A DNA stretch of 64,000 bases from Prorocentrum cordatum (GCA_963575745.1 CAUYUJ010007224.1:223501-287500); one strand, 5' to 3'. Shown: positions 31,571 through 40,654, counted from the stretch's first letter. Notes: generated by a model not told the origin, from the sequence alone. Numbers and translations are program-made.

Positions 31571-31664
31571 AGCGCCGAGAGCCTTGCCCACTGAATCGTG
31601 TGCGACAGTCACGTGACGGCGCTGGCATCAGAGTCTAAGGGAACGAACGGAGAGCGTGCAGGGG
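31571..31664 (+). repeat. 95-bp direct repeat, first copy
   Basis: Starts AGCGCCGAGAGCCTTGCCCA and ends GGAGAGCGTGCAGGGG. The second copy at 31830-31924 differs at about 8 positions; 165 bp lie between. Placed just after the recombinase, as split direct repeats are in Ngaro-type elements. Confidence 0.85.
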
Positions 31665-31829
31665 GGATCATGTGAGTTGTACGTGAATGATCTTCGCACG
31701 CTCGGTAGTCTCGGTCGGGCGAGGCAGGTTAGACAGGAACGGATGTGCCACCCTGCCGCGCCCGCATCAAGTTGTTCGGTTCCCCGTGGCCTGCCCTGTA
31801 CCACTTTCAGTCTTTTACATCGGGTGAGG

Positions 31830-31924
31830 AGCGCCGAGAGCCTTGCCCACTGAATCGTGCCCCGACAGTCTCGTGACGGCGCCGGCATCAGAGTCTAAGG
31901 GAACGAAAGGAGAGCGTGCAGGGG
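31830..31924 (+). repeat. 95-bp direct repeat, second copy
   Basis: Same unit as 31571-31664. Its last base touches a CTC microsatellite that leads into the exon at 32012. Confidence 0.85.
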
Positions 31925-31925
31925 C

Positions 31926-32009
31926 ATCCTCCTCCTCCTCCTCCTCCTCCTCCTCCTCCTCCTCCTCCTCCTGCTTCTCCCTCCCCCTCCCTCCCTCCCT
32001 CGACCTCCG
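31926..32009 (+). repeat. CTC microsatellite and pyrimidine tract
   Basis: (CTC)15 followed by CCCTCC repeats, 84 bp of almost pure pyrimidine ending in CTCCGAG. Confidence 0.9.
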
Positions 32010-32011
32010 AG

Positions 32012-32163
32012 TCGGCGGCGGCTACGTGGCGGAAAAGACCACCAAGCGCTCGGGCGTGCTGGAGAAGTTCCTGACCGTCTCCCAGAACGCGGGCCACCGG
32101 CCGCCCGAGCGGGGGCGGCCCGCGCCCCGGCGGGCCGCCGCCGCCGCCGCGCGGCCGCCGTGA
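32012..32163 (+). CDS. terminal exon, unknown basic protein
   Basis: After the pyrimidine tract and AG (32010-32011) the frame reads GGGYVAEKTTKRSGVLEKF, LTVSQNAGHRPPERGRPA and an Ala/Arg run, ending at TGA 32161-32163. Every codon ends in G or C. The start looks like an alpha/beta segment and the tail is low complexity. Product unknown. Confidence 0.55.
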
Positions 32164-32198
32164 TCGTCGTCGTCGTCGTTGTCGAGGTCGTCGTCGAG

Positions 32199-32257
<59 letters not shown>

Positions 32258-32415
32258 GGTCGTCGTCGAGGTCGTCGTCGTCGTGGTCGCCGTCGCTGTG
32301 GCTGCCGTTTCTGAGGCCGCCGTCGTCGCCGTCGCTGTGGCCGCCGTCGTTCTGGTCGTCGTGGACGTCACCGCCCTGGCCGTGGTCGTCGCCGGCGTCG
32401 TCGTCTGCTTTGTGG
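32162..32415 (+). repeat. (GTC)n microsatellite
   Basis: About 250 bp of GTC/GTCGAG/GTCGCC beginning at the preceding stop codon. Confidence 0.95.
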
Positions 32416-33130
32416 CATGGGAGGTTGGAGCCGGACGGAATGTGGTTGCAGTCCTTGGACTGGTGCAACATTGCGTTTGCACACTTCAGTACATTCAGTT
32501 ACGTCAGGATGTTGTTGCCTGAACGTGCGACCCGCTTCTCCTGCTGCCTGCGGCGAGTATACCAGCGTGCCCGCCTCATAATCGGAATACCTCTGAGGAC
32601 CCTCTGTCTCTCTCTCTCTCTCTCCTTCTCCCTTCGCATCGCATTTCCCCCTTCTGCCGCACTTCCACCGCACCCCCCTGGACTTCAAAGTTCCTGTTCC
32701 TGCGCAACCCTGCCGAAGGAGGAGGAGACGGCTGAGAGTGGAGCGGAAGGTGGAGGCAGCGAAGCAGAGCTGCCAAGTGGCAGTTTTCCAGCTGGGCCCC
32801 ACGGTATGCAGGGTTCGGCATCCTGGTCGCCACCGTGGGGCAGGACACCGCCTGCCTAGCAGCTCGCAGGCCGTTGACTCTGGTCTCTCGGGATGCCCAA
32901 GAAAGCGAGCCCCATGCAAGGGGTGAGGGAGGGCGGGGGTGCTGGTTGGGGGTAGAAAACCCAACCCAGGAAAACTCCGTCCAACCCAGGAAATGGAAGC
33001 CGCGCCAACCGGGGAAACGAGGGGCTGAACCCGGAAAGCCCGAAAGTGTGTACCCCGGAAACGCTGCGTCCCTGTATTGGAACTCCAGGCGTCGCTGCCT
33101 TGGAAGAAGATGCGGAGGACTACGACGAGG
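32416..33130. other. region with weak exon signals
   Basis: Contains a CTCTCTCT run (32604-32622) and a frame FLFLRNPAEGGGDG at 32695 that resembles the exon start FLLVHNPDG at 34687. No complete exon could be set. Confidence 0.3.
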
Positions 33131-33135
33131 GGTAC

Positions 33136-33195
33136 GAGGAGGAGGAGGAGGAGGAGGAGGAGGAGGAGGAAGAGGAGGAGGAGGAGGAGGAGGGG
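33136..33195 (+). repeat. (GGA)n microsatellite
   Basis: 60 bp of GAG/GGA immediately before the first of two duplicated exon-like segments. Confidence 0.92.
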
Positions 33196-33348
33196 TGCTG
33201 GTTGGGACCGTACGGAACTTGTGGCCGTATCTGGGCCGACCCAAGAGGCGCCAGAAGCATGGGCGATCCGTGCAGAGCGCCTCGCGGCGTCGCGGCGGCC
33301 GTCGACTCTGGTCCCCCTGGATGCCCAAGGGGGCGAGCCCAGGGTCAT
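33193..33348 (+). CDS. duplicated exon-like segment, copy 1
   Basis: The frame reads RRQKHGRSVQSASRRRGGR with WPYLGRPK before it. At DNA level TGCGCAGAGCGCCTCGCGGYG-type text matches 33522-33673. It sits between a GGA tract and a family C element that starts at 33349. An Arg/Ser-rich stretch; function unknown. Confidence 0.35.
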
Positions 33349-33502
33349 GTCGGGCATGTCCGTCTACAGGAGGAGTATTCAAACATCGTTAGAAAATAGT
33401 TTGTGGACGATTCTTTTTTTACCATTTTGGTGCATTTGTTCGGAATGTATTCGGACGTTGTTTTTTTCAAATCCGCCTGTAGGAGGACACGCCCGAGCTA
33501 AG
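33349..33502 (+). mobile_element. family C element
   Basis: Left GTCGGGCATGTCCGTCTACA, right TGTAGGAGGACACGCCCGAGC. AT-rich interior (about 40 percent GC) unlike the surroundings. Confidence 0.85.
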
Positions 33503-33521
33503 GCCAGGGCGAGGGAGGAGG

Positions 33522-33673
33522 GGGGGCGTTGCTGGCTGGGACCGCGCGGAACTCGTGGCCAGCCAGCCCTGGGCTGGCCCACGAGACGCGAGAAGCAGGG
33601 CCGGTCTGCGCAGAGCGCCTCGCGGTGTCACGGCGCCCGGAGAGCGAAGCGGCCGCGGGAGCATTGGATTAGG
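33522..33673 (+). CDS. duplicated exon-like segment, copy 2
   Basis: The frame reads REKQGRSAQSASRCHGARR, parallel to copy 1 (RRQKHGRSVQSASRRRGGR). It too is followed directly by a family C element. The pair looks like a tandem duplication of exon plus element. Confidence 0.35.
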
Positions 33674-33835
33674 CTTAAGTCGGGCATGTCCCTCTAAATG
33701 AGGAAGATTCAAAAATAGTAAACAACTAGTCTGGGGACGATTCTTCTACTACTTTTGATCAGTTGGGGCTATTTGTTTGAACATGTTTTATTTCTCGTCC
33801 AAAATCCGCCTGTAGGGGGACATGCCCGACCTAAG
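33674..33835 (+). mobile_element. family C element
   Basis: CTTAAGTCGGGCATGTCCC at the left and GGGACATGCCCGACCTAAG at the right, near-perfect inverted ends; interior AT-rich. Confidence 0.9.
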
Positions 33836-33960
33836 ATTTCGGACTCTCCGGAGCAATGTGCAAGGCTCCCTGGTGCGGTGGAATGCGGTGGAGCATCTGA
33901 TTCGCCGCCGTCGTTTTGATCATTGGTTCGTCGATCGGCGCGGGCCCCGGCCCCTTCCCC
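33836..33960 (+). CDS. exon after a family C element
   Basis: Begins at the last base of the element, whose end CCTAAG supplies the AG. The frame reads FRTLRSNVQGSLVRWNAVE, HLIRRRRFDHWFVDRRGPR. Followed by a C/T-rich stretch. Likely internal to the gene that ends at 34255. Confidence 0.42.
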
Positions 33961-34039
33961 CCTCCCTCTCCCCCTCCGTCGACCAGAGCTTGTCTGCTCG
34001 TGGCGGCTGCTCTGGGCGACTGGTCAGGGCCCCTCCCCC

Positions 34040-34255
34040 CCGGTCCGCATGCGCGACTGGCGAGCAGCAGATCGCCTAAGCACCGGCCCAGACCCAGACC
34101 CCCCGCTGCCCCACCCTTCGGCCAAAGGTCAAAGCCCGGAGAAAAAAAAGAAAACGCCCGCTGAAGCAACCTCCTCCCGAAAAGCTGGGCCAGCGTTTTG
34201 CCACAAGTTCGCCGGCGAGCTGGCCCAGTTTCTTGTGAACGCTCGCCCCCTCTAG
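34040..34255 (+). CDS. terminal exon, basic C-terminal domain
   Basis: After a C-rich tract the frame reads RMRDWRAADRLSTGPDPDP, HPSAKGQSPEKKKKTPAEA and AFCHKFAGELAQFLVNARPL, with TAG at 34253-34255. A Lys-rich linker leads to a short helical end. GC3 moderate. Family unknown. It closes a plus-strand gene whose earlier exons may be at 33.2-33.96 kb. Confidence 0.5.
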   Translation, partial: PVRMRDWRAADRLSTGPDPDPPLPHPSAKGQSPEKKKKTPAEATSSRKAGPAFCHKFAGELAQFLVNARPL

Positions 34256-34514
34256 GGTGAGCTACCAACAGAAATTGGCCCAGGTGTGTTCCAGGAAACT
34301 TCTGGGTAGCTGGTCCAGATTTTTTGAGTGATGAGTTGAGTTTTTAGATCACATGTTCGGCTGCGTGTTGGGTCAGGCTCGTGCAGCAGTGGCGCGCGGC
34401 CTGCTCTGGCGAGCCGAAGCGGAGCGAAGGTGGCGGATGAGACGGAGCCCCCCCTCTCCCCTTCGGTGGCAAGTCATGAGGACCTCCCATGCCATCATGT
34501 CGGCTCTTGCGACT

Positions 34515-34620
34515 CGGCGCTAATCGACGCCAGTCGACGCTGATCGACGCTAAATCGACGCGGGCCGACGCTAAATCGGCGCTTTCCCATCGACTCCCAG
34601 ACGCGAATCGACGCTAGAGA
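34515..34620 (+). repeat. 12-bp minisatellite ATCGACGCTA
   Basis: About nine diverged units of AATCGACGCTA/GTCGACGCTG. Confidence 0.85.
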
Positions 34621-34649
34621 CGGAAGTAAGAGGGCATTCCAGGCTCCCA

Positions 34650-34789
34650 GGATTTGTTGCCGAGCTCTCCCCCACGGCTCCGAGGTTCCTGCTCGTGCAC
34701 AATCCCGACGGCACCGTCTCGCTCCAGCTGACCGACGGCAGCCAGCCAGGAGGGGGGGGGGGGGCACCGCGCGCGGCGCGGCGGGAAGG
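34650..34789 (+). CDS. exon of a two-exon model (5' incomplete)
   Basis: The frame reads APRFLLVHNPDGTVSLQL, TDGSQPGGGG and TARGAAGR, with phase 0 at the donor AGG/GTGAGCACC (34790). GC3 is near 100 percent. HNPDGTVSLQ looks like a beta-hairpin. The intron 34790-35050 (261 bp, GT-AG) contains a family G element. The next exon (35051) is also phase 0, which supports the join. Left border approximate. Confidence 0.55.
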
Positions 34790-34865
34790 GTGAGCACCAG
34801 CTGGGAAGGAGTCCTGAGCTGCTGGCTTTGGGTCGCCTTGTTTAACGCCGTCGGTGGGCCCAGCT

Positions 34866-35048
34866 TCAAGCTCAGAGGAGGAAAAGGTCCCATACCGCTA
34901 CCCTTTCCTCGTTTTCCCTGTTTCCGGCCTCTTGGGAGGCCCTCGTCGCCACCGCTAGATTCCCTTTGAAATTCTGGTCAGAATGCGCCCCGGGAGAGGT
35001 CCGGGAAGTAGCGGTATTGGTACCTGTTGGTTTCTTCATATCCCCGTC
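34866..35048 (+). mobile_element. family G element inside an intron
   Basis: CTCAGAGGAGGAAAAGG, CGCTACCCTTTCCTCG, GAGGCCCTCGTCGCCACCGC-type core and GTAGCGGTATTGGTACC end. It is flanked by a 21-bp direct repeat (34850-34870 and 35046-35066, two mismatches) ending GGGCCCAGCTTCA. Confidence 0.88.
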
Positions 35049-35050
35049 AG

Positions 35051-35290
35051 TGGGCCCAGCTTCATGTTGCCAACACCGAAAACAGCATGGTCCTAAGCGC
35101 GTTGGTCGGCGCGCAAGATCTGGACAGTCGCTGCGGAGGCCGCGCCGAGTGCTCCCCAGTGGCGCCGATGATTGAGTCCACCCAGCACTTCCTGCCTAGA
35201 GTTGGGCCGTGCGGCTTGTGCCCGCGCGGGCAGTGCGAGGAGGAGCGGGGAGGAGAGCGACGCCAGACGGCACTCCTCCTCCTCCTCCTC
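35051..35290 (+). CDS. second exon of the two-exon model
   Basis: Acceptor CATATCCCCGTCAG, then WAQLHVANTENSMVLSALV, GAQDLDSRCGGRAECSPVA, PMIESTQHFLPRVGP and CGLCPRGQCEEERGG. A C-x2-C-x4-C group is visible (CGLCPRGQC), perhaps a small metal site. Coding signal fades into a CTC repeat at 35273. Family unknown. Confidence 0.52.
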
Positions 35291-35468
35291 CTCCTCCTCC
35301 TCCTCCACCGCTCTTCCTGAAGCAGAGACGTGTCGGCAGGGCGGACCGCAGAGTGTTCCTGAGACTGCCCCACTTATGACCCTGAAGCGTCAAATTTCCA
35401 ACAGCCTCACGGGTGTTGGGCGGCAGGTCTTCAAAATGCGGCCATCGCCGTAAAGCCGCACGCATTTG

Positions 35469-35652
35469 TCGACTGCACGTAAGAGTGACCTTTCGCCAGA
35501 GTGACTTCAAGTGCGGGCCCAATGCGGCCCCCCGATCGCCGAACGCGATGCGGTAGTAGCGTCTTGCGCGCTTGCGTTTGGTCTTCCCGCGGCCACCAAA
35601 AAGCCACGCACCCGATGGTCACTCTTGCCCAGGGCCACGCTTGCGTGCAGTC
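35469..35652 (+). mobile_element. family H element, copy 1
   Basis: Ends GTCGACTGCACGTAAGAGTG and its inverse CTTGCGTGCAGTCGA; core CCGATCGCCGAACGCGA shared with 60141-60325. Confidence 0.85.
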
Positions 35653-35669
35653 GAATTTGCTTCACGTGC

Positions 35670-36080
35670 AAGTCTTCGGCGGCTGCGAGGAGGGAGGGCG
35701 GCTCCTCTCCCAGGGCGGGGCCACTCCCCCCTCAGAGCACGCACGTCACTGCACGACATGTGCACCAGGCGCGCAACGTGTATGCACGGATGGGGGGCGG
35801 CTGCTGTTCCAGGCGGGGCCGCCGCCGGAAGCCCACGCAAGTGTCCGGCTGTGTGCAGCGCTTCCTGCTCCGGCAGCAGGGGTGCACGTGCAGAGCTGTG
35901 CAGCAGCTGCACGGGCGGAGGGGGCGGTCCCCGGAAGCGCGCGGGAGGCACCCCTGGAAGCGCCGTGAGGCGAGCGCTGGGACGGGCTCCGAGGACACCA
36001 CGCCCTGTGCCTGCCTGGAAGTGGGGCCCGTCAGCTCCACTTTCGGAGCCACCCCAGGGGTGGTTCGGGCAGGGCAAACT
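35670..36080 (+). CDS. exon-like island
   Basis: One frame is open across 400 bp: THVTARHVHQARNVYARMG, VSGCVQRFLLRQQGCTC, and later GTGSEDTTPCACLEVGPVS and STFGATPGVVRAGQTI. Cys-rich (QQGCTCRAV). It ends at a pyrimidine tract that leads to a clean acceptor for the next exon in the same frame. Two other frames are also open, so confidence is limited. Confidence 0.38.
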
Positions 36081-36185
36081 ATCCTCCTCTCTGTCCTCCC
36101 CCCTCCTCCTCCCACCTCCTCCCACCTCCTCATGTTGTCCATCTGCTCCGTTGCATCCGCCTTTCTCTCCCTCTGTTTCCCCCAG

Positions 36186-36257
36186 CACCTGGGAGTAGAT
36201 GTGCAAATACGTTTCCGGAGCAGCCGCAGTACCAGACGCGGAGGTGATGAATCCTGA
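36186..36257 (+). CDS. short terminal exon
   Basis: Acceptor TTTCTCTCCCTCTGTTTCCCCCAG, then HLGVDVQIRFRSSRSTRRG and GDES, TGA at 36255-36257. Strong splice signal; a basic C-terminal tail. Confidence 0.5.
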   Translation, partial: HLGVDVQIRFRSSRSTRRGGDES

Positions 36258-36565
36258 ACTTGCAGGGCGGGATTGCATTGATCGCGATGGTCGTAGACAA
36301 AGCCCAGCCTAATCGCGATTGTTGCTGATACGTGCGTCGTGTTCAGAGACTCCCTGCTGTTGCTGACGATGGAGCGTCGACGTGGTGCAGATAGGAGGTA
36401 CTGACCGTCATCCCAACGTCAACCTTACCTTCATCCTGCGTCTCATTCCTTCTCTCGCCCCCTCTTCTATCCCTACCCTACTCTTCCCTTGTCCCTTCTC
36501 CCCTCCCCCTCTCCCCCCGTCGCCATCCTTGATCCTTGCTCAGATTCCCCGCTCCAGCCCAAGCT

Positions 36566-36722
36566 TTCCCAAGGGCACCCTGTACCCCTGCATCTTTGGC
36601 TCCTCGGTCCATCCTTGGCCACCCTGGCTGACCGCGCCCCGCTCGAAAAAAGCGTCGAGAGGGACGTCCTTGAGGCCCCTGCATCCATACCGCGCATCCT
36701 TATGACACGGGCCGCCTGCAGG
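36566..36722 (+). repeat. family N repeat, copy 1
   Basis: CCAAGGGCACCCTGTACCCC, GGCCACCCTGGCTGACCGCG-like block and CGCATCCTTATGACACGGGC, shared with 54638-54795. Confidence 0.7.
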
Positions 36723-36731
36723 GGTCGACAT

Positions 36732-36913
36732 GCCCAGACCCCCGACGCCATGACCTGTTCACTATACGTCGACTCGACCCGTTCCCCGGGGCCGGCTTTT
36801 CATCCTGAGTCGTTCTCTCACGCTCCCGAGGCCCAGGAAGGGCCCCCGGAGGCCGAAGATAGCGAACAAAAACCATCCGTCATGAGTTTTTCACTGCCCG
36901 AGGGGGGTCTGGG
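36732..36913 (+). mobile_element. family D element
   Basis: CCCAGACCCCCGACGCCATGA left end and CCGAGGGGGGTCTGGG right end; interior GGCCGAAGATAGCGAACAAA shared with other copies. About 182 bp, non-coding. Confidence 0.9.
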
Positions 36914-37126
36914 CATCCCCCCGCCAGCCTTGTGCACGCGGGACGCGGGCACCCTGCGCCCCGGCAGTCCTCCGCCCCCTCGGCGCCAGCCACTTTTGGC
37001 TCTCGCGCGGGCGGGCGGGCGCGGGCGGGGGAGCTCCTGCGGGAACGGGGCCCTCACTTCGGCGGCGCGCAGGCCCGGACCCCCTCGGGCCATGAGCTCT
37101 GGGCACCGCCGAGGACCAGGACCAGA
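36914..37126 (+). CDS. exon-like island between two D elements
   Basis: A 210-bp GC-rich interval exactly filling the space between two family D elements. Possible frame ATFGSRAGGRARAGELLRE, RGPHFGGAQARTPSGHE. No splice sites set; low-complexity Arg/Ala/Gly reading in GC-rich DNA is a real alternative. Confidence 0.25.
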
Positions 37127-37310
37127 CCCAGACCCCTTCGAGCCATGAAGAATTCACGATGGAGGGGGCTTTTCGCTGTTTTCGGCCTCCGGGGGCCCGC
37201 GCTGGGCCCTGAGAACGTCAAACAACGATTCAAGACGATAAACCGGTTCTGGGGAACTGATGGGTTTTTCTCGAGGGCCCCTCGGGGGAGAACCCACCGA
37301 CCTCGACATG
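37127..37310 (-). mobile_element. family D element, right end diverged
   Basis: CCCAGACCCCTTCGAGCCATG and TTTTCGCTGTTTTCGGCCTC, opposite orientation to the copy at 36732. The far end is degenerate. Confidence 0.8.
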
Positions 37311-37464
37311 AACACTTCGGTTGTGCTTGTGGTCGATTTGGGCGTCCTGGACGCCTACATCGGCCACGCCCAGTATTTAGCTGGTTTCGGTGTTCTGACC
37401 ACTGCTGGCGTGCGCAAGATATCCCCGAGGGCGAGTCCTCGATGTGGTTGTGGTCGCTTGCTGT

Positions 37465-37642
37465 CCCCCCGCATGAGAATCACCATTGGAGGTGTCTCGC
37501 TGTTTTCGGGCCTCTGGTGACCATTCTCGGGCCCCAGGACCGCCAACAAAGCCGACTCAGGGCGAAACATCGGTCCAGGGGAACGGATCGAGATTTCTGG
37601 GTGTCGACGCTGTGAACAAAATCATGACGTCGGGGGTCTGGG
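37465..37642 (-). mobile_element. family D element
   Basis: CTGTTTTCGGGCCTCTGG, CAACAAAGCCGACTCAGGG, ending AATCATGACGTCGGGGGTCT. Confidence 0.88.
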
Positions 37643-37707
37643 AAGTGGGGTGGCACGAGGGGGCATCATCTTCGAGCGGACGAGGTGGACTTCTGAGGCG
37701 GTGAGGC

Positions 37708-37940
37708 TTCGGGTTGCACGCTGACCGTCCCCCCAGGTAGTCCCGGCTGGCCTGAGCAGGCCTCCCGAGTAGGTCGGGGCGGTCTCAACACCCTATAGCC
37801 CCGGGGCGCGGAGCGCCTGAGGGTTGCCGCCGCGGCGGGCGCCAGGGTGTTGAGATTGCCCCAGGCTGCTCGGGGAGGGCCTGTTCAGTGCAGCTCGGAC
37901 TACCTGGGAGGGCTGCCTGTGCGCAGCCCGAGGCCTTACC
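37708..37940 (+). mobile_element. family I foldback element, copy 2
   Basis: Long inverted arms: CAGGTAGTCCCGGCTGGCCT with GCTCGGACTACCTGGG, and GCGGTCTCAACACCCT with AGGGTGTTGAGATTGCCC, around a GC-rich loop. Confidence 0.8.
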
Positions 37941-38037
37941 GTTCTGAGACCCCGTCGCGTAGCGGCAAGTTTTGGACAGGACGTCTGAAGCAGTTTTGAG
38001 CGGCAAGTCTCGACGGGACGTCTGAGGGGCAGACTCT

Positions 38038-38270
38038 GGGAGGAGGGAGGAGGAGGAAGAGGAGGAGGAAGAGGGAGGCGGGAGAAGGATGAAGGGGACC
38101 AGGTTGAGAGAGGGGGGGGAAGGAGGAGAGAGGAGGGAGGGAGGAGGAGGAGGAATGAGGGAGAGGAGGGGGACCAGGTGGAGGGAGGAGGAGGGAGGAG
38201 TGAGGGAGGAGGGAGGAGAACGAAGAGAAGGGAGGAGGAGGAGGAGGAGGAGGAAGAGGATGAGGACCAG
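38038..38270 (+). repeat. purine tract (GGA/GGGA)
   Basis: About 230 bp of G/A on the plus strand. Confidence 0.9.
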
Positions 38271-38596
38271 CGCACACCCAAGACTCATCAACGATGTTTG
38301 AACAAACCCTCCCTCTAAGCTTCCTTTACATAGGCCCCTACAATAATTCATATCCGCTGAGGGAGGCCCCGTTAGGAGACAACCGTTCGAAGATCCTGAA
38401 GCGTTCCAAAACACTGTTCTTAGGACTCGAAGCCCACAAATCAACCTGACTATTGCGTCATGACGATCCTGAATTGTGCCAGTTCCTGGGACTTCAACAC
38501 CGAATCGACGTAACTATCGCTCCCTGACCATCCTGAATCGTTTCAAAACAAACTTTCTTGGACGCTGACTATAAGAATCCGTGACTCTCTTGCAAT

Positions 38597-38849
38597 GGTT
38601 TCAATCGAGTGCGCCGGGCGCCAAGGCGAGAGCCACATTTTGAAAAGGAGCCGCCCTCTATCCACGAAGCTCTTGCAATTGTTTGAAGCGACTGTGCGCG
38701 GCGCTGAGGCGAGAGGCACATTTCGAAAGGGAGCCGGCCTCAATCCATGAAGCTCGTGAAGTTTGTTCCATCATGTGCGCGGCGCTAGGGCGAGAGCCAC
38801 ATTTTGGAAGCGGTCCGCCCTCCATCTGTGGAACTGTTGCTATTTTTCA
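38597..38849 (+). repeat. 85-bp tandem repeat, three units
   Basis: Units start near 38597, 38682 and 38766; each has GTGCGCGGCGCTRAGGCGAG, CCACATTTTGAAA and CCATGAAGCTCTTG-type text. A related single unit lies in reverse at 8700-8770. Confidence 0.85.
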
Positions 38850-38954
38850 AGCGTGAGGATCAAAACACGGAAAGGGAGTCTCCAGCGAAACGCCCTGCCC
38901 GCTCTCCGACAGGCCTCGGGGCGCGAAAAGGATAAGTTATTGATCAGAAAAGGA

Positions 38955-39120
38955 ATCGAGGAGGACGAGGAGGACTAGGACTAGGACTAGGACGGTGGCC
39001 TGCCTCCGAAGAGGCAGGTCCAAGAGGAGGACAAGGATGAGGAGGAGCAGGATGAGGAGGAGCAGGATGAGGAGGAGCAGGAGGAGGAGAACAAGGAGGA
39101 CGAGGAGGAGGAGGAGGACG

Positions 39121-39166
<46 letters not shown>

Positions 39167-39520
39167 GGAGGAGGAGGAGGAGGAGGAGGAGGAGGAGGAG
39201 GAGGAGGAGGAGGAGGAGGAGGGTGAGGACGAGGATGACGAGGGAGAGGAGGAGGAGGAGGAGGGAGGAGGAGGAGGAGGAGGAGGAGGAGGAGGAGGAG
39301 GAGGAGGAGGAAGGAGGAGGGAGAGGAGGCGGAGACGGAGGAGGAGAGGAGGGGAGGATGAGAAGGAGGACGAGGAGGAGGAGGAGAACAAGGAGGACGA
39401 GGAGGACGAGGAGGAGGACGTCCATGGCGAGGAGGAGGAGGACGAGGACGAGGAGAACGAGGAGTAAGAGGAGGAGGAGGAGGAGGAGGAGGAGGAGGAG
39501 GAGGAGGAGGACGAGGGCGA
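38955..39520 (+). repeat. GGA / GAC / GAT compound microsatellite
   Basis: About 560 bp: GGA with GAC, a pure (GAT) block at 39124-39165, then GGA again. The largest tract in the window. Confidence 0.95.
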
Positions 39521-39604
39521 GATGGAGCCCCGCTGAGTGGCCGGGGCTCCGCCTCGGCGCTCCGCTCCTCTGCGCGCCGCCCCGCCCTGTGCGTGACCGC
39601 CACC

Positions 39605-39697
39605 ATGGCGGCGGCGCCGGCCGCCGAGCGGCCGTCGCTGCAGCGGGTGGCGAGCTGGGCGGACGCGCACGACGACGACGCGTCGCAGGAGGACCGC

Positions 39698-39760
<63 letters not shown>

Positions 39761-39797
39761 CCAGGAGGCCCACGGACGGGGCGGTCCCAGAGCTCCT
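39605..39797 (+). CDS. probable first coding exon, poly-Thr
   Basis: GACCGCCACCATGG gives a strong start context at 39605. The frame reads MAAAPAAERPSLQRVASWA, DAHDDDASQEDR, then about 22 codons of ACG (Thr; 39696-39760) and PGGPRTGRSQSS. All codons end in G or C. It stops being plausible where a family D element begins (39798), so the intron probably starts there. Not recognised; could be the 5' end of the gene whose later exons are at 43-47 kb, which is inference only. Confidence 0.5.
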
Positions 39798-39911
39798 CGC
39801 GTCGTGAAAAGAAATCACGGCGGGAGGCTGTTCGCTATAGTTTCGGCCTCCGGGAGCGTCAAAGAGACTCGGATGAAAACCGGTCCCCAGGGAAGGGGTC
39901 CAGACTCTGAG
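39798..39911 (-). mobile_element. family D element, truncated
   Basis: CGTCGTGAAAAGAAATCACGG, TTTCGGCCTCCGGG, AAAACCGGTCCCCAGGG and GGGGTCCAGACTCTGAG, lacking the second end. Confidence 0.75.
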
Positions 39912-39963
39912 GGGTCGTGTCATGGAGAAGGAAAAAAACACGTCCTGGGCCTGGGGGTCGGGA

Positions 39964-40100
39964 GTCTTGAGACCCTCGCGTTGCGATGCTTTTTCACCGG
40001 GCGATGTCGTTCGATTTCGGGCCCTGGGAGACTCACAGATCGATCCGGCTCAAAACATTAGGAGGCCCAGGGACGGAGTGGTTCGGGAGCCTCGGTGCCC
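39964..40100 (+). mobile_element. family F element
   Basis: CTTGAGACCCTCGCGTTGCG, ACAGATCGATCCGGCTC; right end degenerate. A weaker second copy follows at about 40103-40215. Confidence 0.65.
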
Positions 40101-40435
40101 TCAGGTGCGGGCGTGGCAAGGCTTTCACACCGGGCGACCTCGTTCGATGTCGGGCTCCAGGAACCTCACAGGTCGATCCCGCTCGTCGAGTGGCGCAGAG
40201 AGATGGGGTCCAGGCTACGGTCGTTACCCGGCCTGGAGTACCAGGCGCGGCGTGGGTCGTCGGAGCTGAGGGGCAGTTCGGGGCGCTGGGTTCGGCCAGG
40301 TTTTTGCGTGCCTTTCGGACCTTCCGGGGCCGTCGTCGGGCCCATGGGGCCGCCAAGAGCGGATCCGGGGTGAAAAACTGCACCGGGTGTGGGCCCCAGG
40401 AGGGTCGAGGGAGCGATTTTGCCGGGGGCGGCAAA

Positions 40436-40612
40436 GAGGGGGGGGGACGACTAGGGGGTGGACATCGCGGCGGGGGCCACGATACCTCCCCTGATTTCGT
40501 GGCGCCTCGTCTTATTTGAATGCGTCCCCGGCCCCCCCCTTGGGCTGCGCACATGCCGCCGGCCATGTTTTGCGCTCACCCCCCCGGGGACGCCGCTCTT
40601 GGACGGAGTTGT
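40436..40612 (+). repeat. family K repeat, copy 2
   Basis: ACGACTAGGGGGTGGACATC, GCGGGGGCCACGATA and CATGCCGCCGGCCATG as in 25425-25615. Confidence 0.72.
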
Positions 40613-40654
40613 CCTTATCCCCCATTCTTGATAGCTTTTCTAGACGCCCTAGCC

